A DNA stretch of 64,000 bases. Origin: Hippopus hippopus (taxonomy: Eukaryota; Mollusca; Bivalvia; Cardiida; Cardiidae). This document shows, one piece after another, positions 54,983 to 64,000 of the stretch. The stretch lies in the NCBI GenBank assembly GCA_946811185.2, contig OX328106.1:33663694-33727693 (forward strand), in the 5' to 3' direction. The notes under the pieces were generated by a model. The model was not told the DNA's origin. It saw only the letters and a list, made by a program, of their open reading frames with translations, and did not search any database. The translations under genes were made by a program, and so were the position numbers. The stretch's first letter is position 1. Every line of letters starts with the position of its first letter.

Positions 54983-55796
54983 ATATGGCAACCCTCAGGG
55001 AGAATCCCAAAGTTTCAGGTTTAATGTACAATTAGTGGATAAATTATGGTTAACCTATTTTTTTTTTGGGGGGGGGGGGGGGGGGGAAAGACATAATTCC
55101 CTCCTGCAGATGACTACATGTATTTGTTTTGCAGCAAACCAGTTTTGAAAATATCATGGAAAAATGAGAAACTGCTGTTAACATTAATAATACTGTTGTT
55201 TTCTACAGTATTTTTACATACATGTGTTCTTTTATTTAACCTCCACCCACATGATTATCCAAATATGTTTGGAGTTACACTATTAGCCAGTCAGAATTTA
55301 TGATCCAGGTTATGTATCACTTTGATGCACTCTCAAATTAGGGACCTAAAGATACACTCAGATATTTAATTGGTCTGTTTTTCGCAAGAGTCATTAAAGC
55401 AGACTTGAAAAAATTCATTGAAAAAAAAAAAAGGGACAAAAGATACCAAAATTCAAAAAAGGCAGTCTCTTTCTTTGACGATGTATGGCACCTACTGTAT
55501 ATGTGAATTACTGATTATGAACATTTTGCATATGGAAATGTTTGTGAATTCAAGACACTTATTATATGTTGGTATACTTGTGGTAAAATATGCGAACAGA
55601 AAAGTTTGCAAATTTGCAAAATCACAAAAAATTCCACATCGCAAAATTTCCACTTATACAGTATGTCGTAAATGCACCAAGCGAATATACTGGCTCTTGG
55701 TGAGATTTTTAGGTTAATTTGCCTGACTTCACCATGTACTAAGGCTGATTGTTAACCATTATTTTATATACATATATTGGTTCTGAACATGCTAAA
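54983..55796. other. No gene seen; includes T10G19
   Basis: A run of ten T followed by nineteen G at 55058-55086, and an A-run at ~55422-55433. Short frames only. Confidence 0.5.
55058..55086. repeat. T10-G19 homopolymer pair
   Basis: Directly visible. A G-run of this length can form G-quadruplex structures and is prone to length change or sequencing error. Confidence 0.8.
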
Positions 55797-56010
55797 CTGT
55801 TTACCACACAGTACCAAGTTTTACCAGCCCTGAAAGAGAAGGCTTTTGAAAATATTGTTGGAAATGGAGAAATTGCTGGTAACTCCTTTTCCAACAATAT
55901 TTTCTACCCTATCAAAGACAGAAATCATCATCTTGGCTGCATTTAATTTGTTGTCTGCAAATACTTTCAATTTGGCCCAGCCCAGAATTTTGTCCATTGG
56001 TAAAGTGGTA
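55797..56010 (+). mobile_element. M1 MITE, palindrome partly deleted
   Basis: 'ctgtttaccacacagtacca' to 'ccattggtaaagtggtaaa'. The right palindrome arm lacks 'cagcattttct'. Confidence 0.75.
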
Positions 56011-56039
56011 AATCTGAAATACAATATCATGAGGGCTAG

Positions 56040-56507
56040 TTGTATTTGAAGTGAAGTGAAGCTTATTTGATCCCACAGTAACGGCATCATTCTAGACTTG
56101 TCAGATTTTACAAGTAAGTCAAGCTCAAATTTAGTTATAAGACTTAAAGAACTGTAAAGAAATGTTACGTAGTCTGAACCATGTAGTGAGGTCTCTTTGA
56201 TTCGTGTGGATAGTATGACAGATTCTACTTCTATTATTCTTCTATGCTTGTTGGATGGGAACTTGTTCAGCATTTCAAGAAATATTTCCTCCATTTCTGG
56301 ATCCTCAGTGGTCTGTATATTTTGTTGCCTCAGTAGAGAAAAGAGTGAATTGCTATACAGATAGATGGCACATACATTCCTCTTGCATTGAATATTCAGT
56401 AAATAAGAAGATCTTATTAAGATTACCCCCTCAGAGAAAATTGCTTTTATGAAGGTTCTGTTCCAAAGATCATTGTATGCCCTAAAGGCCTTCTGTTGTG
56501 AAATCAA
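56040..56507 (-). pseudogene. Unidentified minus-strand reading frame, perhaps a retroelement or exon remnant
   Basis: A continuous minus-strand frame of ~155 codons lies here before running into M1 sequence. Read on the minus strand, 'gatttcacaacag' precedes KAFRAYNDLWNRTF, so it could be an exon. Later segments include EDPEMEEIFLEMLNKFPSNK and LLWDQISFTSLQ. Just downstream on the minus strand, 'aataagcttcacttcacttc' looks like the short-repeat tail of some LINEs. I recognise no domain. It lies antisense within intron 4 of the proposed gene. Options are a LINE 3' remnant, an exon of an antisense gene, or chance. The length without stops in AT-rich DNA is the only real support. Confidence 0.3.
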
Positions 56508-56681
56508 TTTGAGTTGTCATTGGCAATTATATGCAGCCTAATTTTCTCTTTTAGACTCTCTGTCTGTCTATCTCTCCCTGTCTCTCTCTTAGTTTTGTAT
56601 CTTCCATCCCTCTTTCTTAGTCTTGGAAGAATATGCTATAATGCCCAATGCAGTATATGATTTAAACTAACTTTGTTATAT

Positions 56682-56904
56682 TTAACTCTTTACCAAACAA
56701 CAAAAATTTAGACTGGTCCAAATTGAAAGGATTGCAGACGAGAAATGTAACTGAAATGATGATTTTTGTCTTGGATGGGGAAGAAAACATTGTGGGAAAA
56801 GGAGAAAATGCTTGTTACCAGCATTTTCTCCTTTTCCCACAATGTTTTCAAAAGCCTTCTCCTACAGGGTCGTTAAAACTCTGGATTGTGTGGTAATGGG
56901 TTAA
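56682..56904 (-). mobile_element. M1 MITE, full length
   Basis: TTAACTCTTTACCAAACAAC to 'gtgtggtaatgggttaa'. Palindrome perfect apart from one base ('gcttgttaccagc'). Confidence 0.9.
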
Positions 56905-57059
56905 CGCATTTTGCTCAGGAGAGTCATAACCCTTTGACAGATCAGTTCCTGAGCCTTAATATTGTGCATTATTGTACTAGATTTTCAATTGTGTTAACAG
57001 CCCAAATTTTCTGTCACTAAAAACTTTTTAGGAAGAACACAAGGTCTTGAGGTTATTTA

Positions 57060-57425
57060 AGAAATAATCTTCTTTTTATCGTGGTTTATCGTTCAATAAA
57101 CCACAGTTGTGAGTTATGAGACACAATAAATAATCCACCAGGGCGATAGCCTGAGTGGGTTATTCATTGCGCCTCATAACTCACAACATGGTTTATTGAA
57201 CGATAAACCACGACAGAAAGAAGATTATTTCGATTCTAACATGACCAACTCTTAATCAAGAGAAAACAAGTTCATACTTAGAGTAAAAACACGGATGCAG
57301 ATTATATTCCATTGAATAACTTACTTACTTACAGAATGATGTCACTCTACATAGAATAACATAGATTTTACCACGCTTTCGTTGCACTGTGTTTATAGAG
57401 CCGAATTCACGTGTCATGTTAGAAT
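57060..57425. mobile_element. Palindromic composite repeat, copy 1
   Basis: 57061-57231 is a long palindrome: 'gaaataatcttcttt', 'tcgtggtttatcgttcaata', then the inverse near the right end. ATTCTAACATGAC starts at about 57233 and its inverse GTCATGTTAGAAT ends at 57425. The whole unit recurs at 60925-61313. No coding. Confidence 0.75.
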
Positions 57426-57472
57426 AAGATATTTAGGCTGGAACTGAAAATGTTGTTGAGGTGATAGCATAT

Positions 57473-57727
57473 GTGCCATGCTCTGGTAAAATGGACTTAA
57501 TGCATCTCCATGATGCTTTGTATCAAGTAAATCATCACATATTAAGTATGAATCCGTAGAATCCATTGTGTCTAATATATAAACCGAGTTATGAGAAGAA
57601 AGGTCCTTGGAGATACAGAAAATTTACCAAAAGCAAAAAGTTTTTGACCTAGGCCAGGCTACACTGGATGACTTTGGTCACTACTGTTTGCAGATGCATT
57701 CAGCCCTCTTTTCAGAGAGCATGGCTC
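57473..57727. mobile_element. MITE, decayed relative of 22261-22521
   Basis: 'gtgccatgctctggtaaaat', 'ggacttaatgcatctccatg' on the left; 'gatgcattcagccctctttt' and 'cagagagcatggctc' on the right. Confidence 0.65.
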
Positions 57728-58530
57728 TATGAATTCACCTATGCTGAGTTGCAAAGACCCAATGTGATAACCATAGTGATAACCTTATTTTATGAATTTA
57801 CCCATAGATAAAACTATGCTGTATGAATTTACAAACACTCAGTGAAATAATAATTGTGTATGAATTGACACTGAGCTTTCAAGAGTCACTGAATTAACCG
57901 TTTGTCATTTTACCAAGACCCATATTAGTAACAATCATCTTAATGAATTTACTCATGCTGACTATGCAAGACTCAATGAAATAACCATGATGTGTGAATT
58001 TACCAGCTTTGAGATACCTGTTGAGAGAAGTATTTGGCTTGAATTGACCAATTTTAAGTGTCAAGACCTCTAGAATTAACAGCTGTGTATGAATTTATCA
58101 ATTTTTATTAGCAAGATCCTTGAGATACCCATGATGTATGAACTTACTGATTCTGATTGCTGAGATCCTCTCATTTTACAATTATGTATGAATATACAGA
58201 GGCCCTTTGAATGTGAAACAGCGTATGGAATTACCATTGTTGAGTACTGAGACTAAACAAACATACAATTGTGTATGAAATGACTAATTTTGATAACTGA
58301 CCCAAGACACTTTGAATTTACCATTTTGTTTGAATTTAGCAATTGTGTGCATCAAGGTCCTTTGAGATAACCACAGTGTATTTATGGGCCAATTTGGAGT
58401 ACTGAGACCCACTGAGGTAACCATGGTGTATGAATTGACCAATTTTGAGTACTAAGACCTGTAGAGATAACCATAGCGTATGAGTTTAATTACTTGAGTA
58501 GCAGGTACCAATAGGGGTACACATGGTACA
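57728..58530 (+). repeat. Diverged minisatellite, ~55-65 bp unit
   Basis: Recurring 'tgtatgaattgaccaatttt', 'gagtactgagacccactgag' and 'ataaccatggtgtatgaatt' in a dozen or so diverged units. Units are clearest near 58380-58480. Confidence 0.7.
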
Positions 58531-58792
58531 TAAAATTCACTTGTCCTTAGTTACCAAGGCCCACAAGCTTTCTACCTTTGTGTTATTGATGGTACATGTA
58601 TGCCTGAAATTGCTTCTTTTTTTGGTAAATGGCATTCAGGAGTTTAAAGTATCAAAAACATTTTTTTAACTGTCTCTCTTGATATTTTATGCTCATTGTT
58701 GTGATTTCTTGAAATAGTATTGTCAGTCTTGATATTTTATGGTCCATTGTCTAAAAAAATTAATTAGCTACCAGTATACATTTTTTTACCAG

Positions 58793-59010
58793 TTTAAACC
58801 TGTATCAAAGAAACCTGTGCATTTTTGACTTCGAGTGAAAGCCTTTAGAAAACTTCAGGGTGAAAGGAGAGAATGCTGGTGACTAGCATTCTCCTTTTCA
58901 CGCAATTTTTTCTTACCCTTTGGGGACAAACCCCATCACTTGAGTCTCACTGAATTTGTCCTCACAAACTACTTTCAAAATGGACAAGACCAAAAAAAAC
59001 TTTAGTCTTA
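58793..59010 (+). mobile_element. M1 MITE, diverged
   Basis: 'tttaaacctgtatcaaagaa', palindrome 'ggtgaaaggagagaatgctg' / 'tagcattctccttttcacgc', right part decayed. Confidence 0.6.
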
Positions 59011-59154
59011 GAGCATTTTCAAATATTGCAATGGCTGTATTGAATTGACCAATCAGGAATCATGTCATCACATTCATATTTCATCCAACAAGATTATAGT
59101 TTAATATTTTACCATATACCACAATAAAGTTGCACTTCTAGCACTTGAAAAATT

Positions 59155-59285
59155 CTTGGGATACTATCTTGCCTACCAAGTTGATCAAGATCAGACTGTC
59201 TGTAGGGTACAATGTAGATTAAGATCAAACAGCACAGTTTGTGCAGTCTGATCTTGATATTCAGTGTCGGCTATTTTGTGAAGTA
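59155..59285. mobile_element. Short palindromic repeat, CAGTCTGATCT family
   Basis: 'gatcaagatcagactgtctg', then 'agatcaaacagcacagtttg' and 'tgcagtctgatcttgatatt'. Same family as 43555. Confidence 0.5.
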
Positions 59286-59354
59286 TTCTGGTTAAAAATC
59301 ACCAGCCGTGCAATGCTTTGGTCTGATTTCCAGATAAGGAAAAATCAGTTTCAT

Positions 59355-59581
59355 TTAACCCTTTAACAACTTGATCCCCAGTTTTAACAACCCTAGGAAG
59401 AAGGCTTTTGAAAATATGAAGGGTAAGGAAAAAATTGCTGGTTACTTGTAGTGTCTCTTTTTGCAACAATGCTTTCTACCCTATTGACTACAAATCCTAT
59501 TGTTTGAGGTATTTAATTTGTTGTCTGCAGATGGTATCAATGTAGACTTGTCTAAAAATTAATTGTCTGGTGAAGAGTTGG
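59355..59581 (+). mobile_element. M1 MITE, diverged, full length
   Basis: TTAACCCTTTAACAACTTGA to 'ttgtctggtgaagagttg'. Confidence 0.7.
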
Positions 59582-59764
59582 GTATTGATGTAACCAATCA
59601 GGGGTAAGGATACTCTTATTGATTTTAGATGGGTATTGTAAGACTTAAATAATTAATGAAGATTCGAAGAGTGCAATAAGTACAGACCAAGAGATGGGCG
59701 ATTAAGCTGCACTAATAGATCTAGGGGCACCAGGCACCAGTCTCAACCTTACACTTCATTTTAA

Positions 59765-60040
59765 AGGAGGACTCAGTGCCCTTTTGCAATTAGAAAAGAT
59801 CAAGATCAGAATACACAATATGATCTTTGATCTAAACTGATTTATATTTTGACATTTTTCAGTCAACAAGAACTTTAAAGGATCAAGCTGTACAAATGCA
59901 GGTGCTAATTTGAGTCTTTTCCTATCCTTTGGCTATTAAGCTTGACTCGTTGCCCCTTTGGGGACAGTGTAGGTCAAGACCAGTTTGCAGAGAAAGAGCA
60001 GTCAGATCTTTGGTCCACACTATTGAATACAGTTTTATTT
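59765..60040. mobile_element. Two CAGTCTGATCT-family fragments
   Basis: 'cagtgcccttttgcaattag' with 'gatcaagatcagaatacac' (59770-59850), and 'cgttgcccctttggggacag' with 'gagcagtcagatctttggtc' (59947-60030). Both resemble 43575-43660. Confidence 0.45.
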
Positions 60041-60126
60041 TTCCTGTTGAAAATCCCTTTGAAATTATAAGTATTATTCAGGTTCTTGCAATCAACAGGG
60101 AATTTTCATCTAGTTTTTTCAACAGC

Positions 60127-60353
60127 TTAACTGTTTACAAAACTACAAAATTTTGGACTTGTCCAAATTGAAAGCATTTGCAGACAACAATCTGAATGCG
60201 GCTTAAATGATGGAATTTGTCTTTAATACATTAGACAACATTGTGGGAAAAGGAGAAAATGCTGTTTCAAGCATTTCCTTTTTTTCCAGAATGTTTTCAA
60301 AAAGCTTCTTTCTCAGGGTTGTTAAAACTTGGGATTGTGTGGTAAAGGGTTAA
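60127..60353 (-). mobile_element. M1 MITE, full length
   Basis: TTAACTGTTTACAAAACTAC to 'gtgtggtaaagggttaa'. Palindrome centre reduced to 'gctgtttcaagc'. Confidence 0.8.
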
Positions 60354-60357
60354 AATG

Positions 60358-60483
60358 GGTAGAAAACATTGTGGGAAAAGGAGTAAATGCTGGTTACTAT
60401 CAGTTCCTTCGTTACTCAAACTGTTTCCAGAAGCCTGTTACATCATGGCCGTTTAAACTCAGGGTTGTGTGGTAAAGGGTTAA
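60358..60483 (-). mobile_element. M1 MITE, right half
   Basis: 'gtagaaaacattgtgggaaa' to 'gtgtggtaaagggttaa'. The first half is absent. Confidence 0.6.
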
Positions 60484-60548
60484 CTTTTTACCAGAAGGCA
60501 CAGTTTAAGACGGTGACATGTTTTTTTCCCATTAATGGAACTCTTCAA

Positions 60549-60744
60549 TTAACCCTTTACCAAACAATCCCTGGTTTTCATGACCCTGGGAAAGAAGGCT
60601 TTTGAAAACATTATTGGAAAAGGAGAATGTTTTCTACCCCATCAGAAACAAATTCCATCGTTTGTGCCACATTTAAATTGTCGTCTTCTATCCTATCAAT
60701 TTGGACTGATCCAACCAAAATTTTGTTGTTTGGTAAAGAGTTAA
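60549..60744 (+). mobile_element. M1 MITE, palindrome deleted
   Basis: TTAACCCTTTACCAAACAAT to 'gtttggtaaagagttaa'. Both palindrome arms are mostly gone ('ggaaaaggagaatgttttct'). Confidence 0.85.
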
Positions 60745-60924
60745 AGGTGGGTTTAGACTTACTTCTAGACCCAAGGGTAGACAAAAATCAATTGCAGCAT
60801 AAACAAAATAATATCAAATGCAACCACTTTTACTAACAGAGGCACATTTTCATTGCAATGCAGTGTCTAATAAGTATATTTAGGCTTGAATTTCTCATTT
60901 ACTATTCTCGTTATGGGTTAATTT

Positions 60925-61313
60925 AGAAATAATCTTCTTTCTATCGTGGTTTATCGTTCAATAAACCACAGTTGTCAGTTATGAGGCACAATAAATAATC
61001 CATGAGGGCGATAGCCCGAGTGGTTTATTCATTGCGCCTCATAACTCACAACGTGGTTTATTGAACAATAAACCACAATAGAAAGAAGATTATTTTGATT
61101 CTAACATGACCAACTCTTAATGAAAGGAAAACAAGTTCATACTTAGGGTAAAAACGCGGATACAGATTATATTCCATTGAATAACTTACTTACTTTATAC
61201 AGAATGACGTCACTCTATATAGAATGATGTCACTCTACACAGAGTAACGTAGATTTTACCACGCCTTTGTTGCACTGTGTTTATAGAGCCGAATTCATGT
61301 GTCATGTTAGAAT
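60925..61313. mobile_element. Palindromic composite repeat, copy 2
   Basis: Same structure as 57060-57425: palindrome 60926-61096, then the GATTCTAACATGACC to GTCATGTTAGAAT segment. A ~24 bp internal duplication ('agaatgacgtcactctatat', 'agaatgatgtcactctacac') distinguishes it. Its right end is 22 bp before the 3' splice site of candidate exon 5. Confidence 0.75.
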
Positions 61314-61335
61314 TAATGTTTTGTCTATATTACAG

Positions 61336-61445
61336 GATCTGTATCCATCCTAATAATAACGCATTGTCTCAGGAGAATGGTTCATTTTCTTGTCAAATAT
61401 GCAGAAGAGTGTTCAAAGATAGATAACAAGTATATGAAATGCCCA
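61336..61445 (+). CDS. Candidate exon 5
   Basis: Seen: 'tgttttgtctatattacag' ends at 61335. With two bases completing a Gly codon from candidate exon 4, one frame is open for 49 codons, to a stop at 61485. It contains SVSILIITHCLRRMVHFLVK and then YAEECSKIDNKYMKC. 'ccca|gtaaag' after 61445 is a plausible donor, ending on a codon boundary; 'caa|gtatat' after 61429 is an alternative, and a terminal exon ending at 61487 is also possible. The peptide looks like one or two amphipathic helices followed by a lysine-rich stretch. A second frame is open for 29 codons (with CQICRRVF) but does not fit the phase of exon 4. Protein not recognised. Confidence 0.5.
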
Positions 61446-61659
61446 GTAAAGGCCAAAATATCAAAGCAAGTGTCATTATACATTTAAATCATACCATTTA
61501 AAAGTATGGAAATTATTTTGGAGATGATGGTCTGTTATTGTGTGGTCGGGCCATATGTTAGTCACTAGCAGAAAAAAGAACTTTAAAAATCAGACAAAAA
61601 GTAAACAAAAGACACAGCTACCTGGCAGGTTTTCACCTAGTTTTGAAATGTAAAAATTA

Positions 61660-61797
61660 CAGTAAATGTAGCTCAAAATGTTGATTATTCTCCTTGAAAT
61701 AATAGAAAACTTTTTTCGGGGAAAGGAAAAAATTCTGGTAATAAGTATTTTTTCCTTTTTCCACAATGTTTTCTAAAAAACTTTTCGTCAGGCTCGT
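61660..61797 (-). mobile_element. M1 MITE, left end missing
   Basis: 'cagtaaatgtagctcaaaat', 'ggtaataagtattttttcc', end 'cgtcaggctcgttaa', running into the next copy. Confidence 0.5.
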
Positions 61798-62042
61798 TAA
61801 CACCTAACCAAACAACAAAATTGTACACTAGTCCATAGTGAAAGAATTTTCAGATGATTTATTGATTGTGGCTCAAATGAGGCTCAGATGATAAGATTTG
61901 TATTTGAAAGGGTTGGAAAACTTTGTGGGAAAAGGGAGGAAATGCTGGGTTCCAGCAATTTCTCCTCGTCACCCATTTTAAGTTCTTGATACCCTTCTAC
62001 CTTAGGTTGATTAAAACTTGGCATTGTTTGGTAGAGGGTTAA
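61797..62042 (-). mobile_element. M1 MITE, full length, abuts the previous copy
   Basis: TTAACACCTAACCAAACAAC to 'gtttggtagagggttaa'. Palindrome centre 'gctgggttccagc'. A short 'gctcaaatgaggctcagatg' duplication lies inside. Confidence 0.8.
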
Positions 62043-62090
62043 AACAGGAGATTATTCTATAAAATGGTTAAGTAAAGGACTTAATGGCTT

Positions 62091-62319
62091 TTAACCCTTT
62101 ACCACACAATGACGCCTTTTAACGCCCCTGAAGAAGAGGCCTTTTGAAAACATTGTGGGAAAAGGAGAAAATGCTGGTAACCAGCATTTTCTCCTTTTCC
62201 CACAAAGTTTTCTACCCTATCAAAGAAAAATTGCGTCATTTGAGCCACTATGAAATTGTCGTCTGCAGATGCTTTCAATTTGGATAGGTGTTAAATTTTG
62301 CCGTGTGGTAAAGGGTTAA
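62091..62319 (+). mobile_element. M1 MITE, full length
   Basis: TTAACCCTTTACCACACAAT to 'gtgtggtaaagggttaa'. The palindrome is nearly perfect. Confidence 0.9.
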
Positions 62320-62402
62320 AGTAGACCGGCAAGGTTAATGGGAGGCTCGGCCTTTTTTTCACAAAGCACAATCACAGTCTAAGAAAATCAATGCAATGTA
62401 AT

Positions 62403-62639
62403 TTAACCCTTTACCAAACAGTGCCTTGTTTTGGCAACTCTAAGAAAGAACGTTTATGAAAAAAATATGGGAAAAGAAGAAAATGCTGATAACCAGCATT
62501 TTCTCCTTTTCCCACAATGTTTTCCTGTTTTCTACCCTGTCAAAGACAAATACCATCACATTAGCCATATCTGTTTTCTCATCTGCAGCTTCTTTCAATT
62601 TGTACTTATCTAAAATGTTCTGGTCTTGTCAAGAGTTAA
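62403..62639 (+). mobile_element. M1 MITE, full length
   Basis: TTAACCCTTTACCAAACAGT to 'ggtcttgtcaagagttaa'. Palindrome centre 'gctgataaccagc'. 'tgttttcctgttttctaccc' shows a small duplication. Confidence 0.85.
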
Positions 62640-62649
62640 CTCTTTAAGT

Positions 62650-62750
62650 CCCTATCACAACATTGTGTTGCAATAGTGGTAAGCATAGATTAAGATCAGA
62701 CTGCACAAAAACTGCAGTCTGATTTTAGATCTACTCTGTCCACTTTGCTG
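62650..62750. mobile_element. Short palindromic repeat, CAGTCTGATCT family
   Basis: 'agattaagatcagactgcac' and its inverse 'ctgcagtctgattttagatc' around 62690-62732. Confidence 0.5.
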
Positions 62751-64000
62751 AAGCATAATCAAAATAAAATTAACATTGAAACAGCAGTTACTGTTGTTTG
62801 TGCGTCTTTTCTTGGTAGAAAACTTCTTTCATGTTTATCTGGAGTCCTCAGGATGATTTTTTCCCTCTATTCAAGGAAAACATGCAAGCATGGAATCCTT
62901 TCGGGGGAAAATTCAGTTTTAGGATTATTTTGCAGTAGTTGCACTTGATTTATTTGTTTGTTTGAGGTCTTACGATTTCTGTTTTCAACAGTTTCTCATT
63001 GTGTTATAACATGGCACCTGTACACTTTTTCATACTTTCCTGAAGTTTTATTATAAGAATATGTAACATTCTTTCTAACCCACTGGCTACTGTGCCACAG
63101 TAACATAGTCATAACATAGTCATGCAGAGCTATGAGAGAGGAATGAATCTATCATTGTGATTTTTGTCAATCCTCAAAAAAAGATCATAGCAGAGCTGAT
63201 GATTTGAACTCAGACCCCCTTGATTACATACCCTGTTGGGTATTGCTGAACTAAAGGGCTAGGAGGTTACATTTAACCCATAAACTGCTAAATAAATGAA
63301 ACAAAAATTTCCACTCAAGAATAAAACATAAGAATATTGCAAAAACAAAGTTGATTTCACTGATGAAAAAAGAACAGTATAGGACAATTGCATTACTTTC
63401 TAACACAAATAATTTAAGAAAGAAATCATTGATCATCATAACTTGTGTGGTCAGTTAATTAGTTCCTGCACTATTTTAGAAATATAGGATCTGACATAAA
63501 GTGCTTTTGAGGTAGAATTTTAATTAAGCAAGTCTCGAAAAATTTTTGTAGACAAGTTAAGAATTTGTCATAAGACCTCTCTTGTTCTCAGTGCAATAAA
63601 CCTGTTATGAGTTTTATTAACACATTTTAGAAGAGGAATGTGTTTTGTCACAATGTGATGCTCATTTATTCTTTTTGGCAGCGGGTTTACTCCGCTGTCA
63701 TAGTTCCCACATCACATGTACATGTATATACTGGTTTTTGAAGCCTACTATCTTTATCTAGGTCAGATTTTTGCTTCTGGCAGGTTTTGCCTGGATATGC
63801 GTGCAAACAAAACCAGTTTCATACACTAACAAAATAGTTCTGCCAACGATATTCAAACAAAGCAGTTCAACTTGATACTGTATGTTCTCTGAAAAGAAAA
63901 ATAAAATATCATGTTTCAGTTGTCTTTTTAATTTAAGATAACAAAAGATTTTCAGCTTAAATAAAACAAAAAACCATACCGGGTTTAACACCTCTCCACC
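62751..64000. other. No firm feature; a tRNA-like remnant at 63183-63265
   Basis: On the minus strand 63183-63265 reads 'cctagccctttagttcagca' and, after ~40 nt, GAGTTCAAATCATC, resembling A and B boxes of a decayed tRNA-derived SINE. 'attctttttggcag' at 63668-63681 looks like a splice acceptor followed by a 19-codon frame (RVYSAVIVPTSHVHVYTGF, then stop), but donors after it are weak, so no exon is called. Confidence 0.35.

Noticed and set aside
61336..61426. Alternative frame of candidate exon 5 containing CQICRRVF and a stop, suggesting a terminal zinc-finger exon
   Set aside because: Its phase needs the other frame of exon 4 (IWCRGIKSS), which does not fit exon 3. The longer open frame fits all junctions.
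63682..63740. Candidate exon 6 (RVYSAVIVPTSHVHVY)
   Set aside because: The acceptor is reasonable and the phase could fit, but the only donors before the stop are weak (catgtacat, catgtatat).

Overview
The window is AT-rich, repeat-saturated eukaryotic DNA with no prokaryotic-style genes. The interspersed elements (T-tract-inserting, hairpin-ended elements carrying CCGTCCGT microsatellites, tRNA-derived SINEs, TTAA-bounded MITEs) suggest a marine invertebrate, most likely a mollusc and probably a bivalve. That assignment is inference from element style, not from a marker gene. No rRNA, CRISPR array or intact transposase gene was found. Nearly all open frames over 60 codons lie inside repeats and are not genes.

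The most useful coding signal is a set of five short candidate exons on the + strand: 3457-3563, 36951-36982, 41824-41894, 46772-46800 and 61336-61445. Each has a polypyrimidine tract with AG before it and a GT donor after it. Each has a stop-free frame, and the intron phases agree at all four junctions, giving about 116 continuous codons. If this is right, the window is the interior of one plus-strand gene of more than 58 kb, and the repeats below lie in its introns. I do not recognise the protein.

Two element classes dominate. M1 is a ~200-250 bp MITE with ends TTAAC(C/T)CTTTACCA and a central palindrome around GCTGGTAACCAGC; about 50 complete or decayed copies lie in both orientations across the window. 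The second class is Helitron-like non-autonomous elements (called HINE here) with asymmetric terminal inverted repeats, a 5' hairpin, a CCGTCCGT microsatellite, internal tandem monomers and usually a 3' hairpin followed by CTTG or CTAG. Four families are seen: A (starts AGCTCCACTGG, subfamily A'), B (AGCTCACCTGAG), C (ATACGCCC) and D (ATCCCCTGCCC). Every copy is in the + orientation.

Layout: 1-3456, family B 3' end, decayed M1 and the intron before exon 1. 4050-6266, family C with family A nested in it. 6.3-10.4 kb, SINEs, a small MITE and M1 fragments. 10387-16122, a five-level nest (M1 containing HINE-B, then HINE-C, then a 3.3 kb TIR element, then a dimeric HINE-A). 16.2-20 kb, M1 copies, a diverged tandem array with a SINE, and a second dimeric HINE-A. 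20.9-36.9 kb, M1, HINE-B, D and A', and a GC-richer TIR element. 36.9-40.2 kb, exon 2 and a 2.3 kb fold-back element inside M1. 40-47 kb, M1 copies with exons 3 and 4. 47.9-53.7 kb, a palindrome, two HINE-A' copies and two minisatellites. 54-61.3 kb, M1 copies, an unexplained minus-strand frame, a palindromic composite repeated twice, and a third minisatellite. 61.3-64 kb, exon 5, more M1, and sequence with no clear feature.
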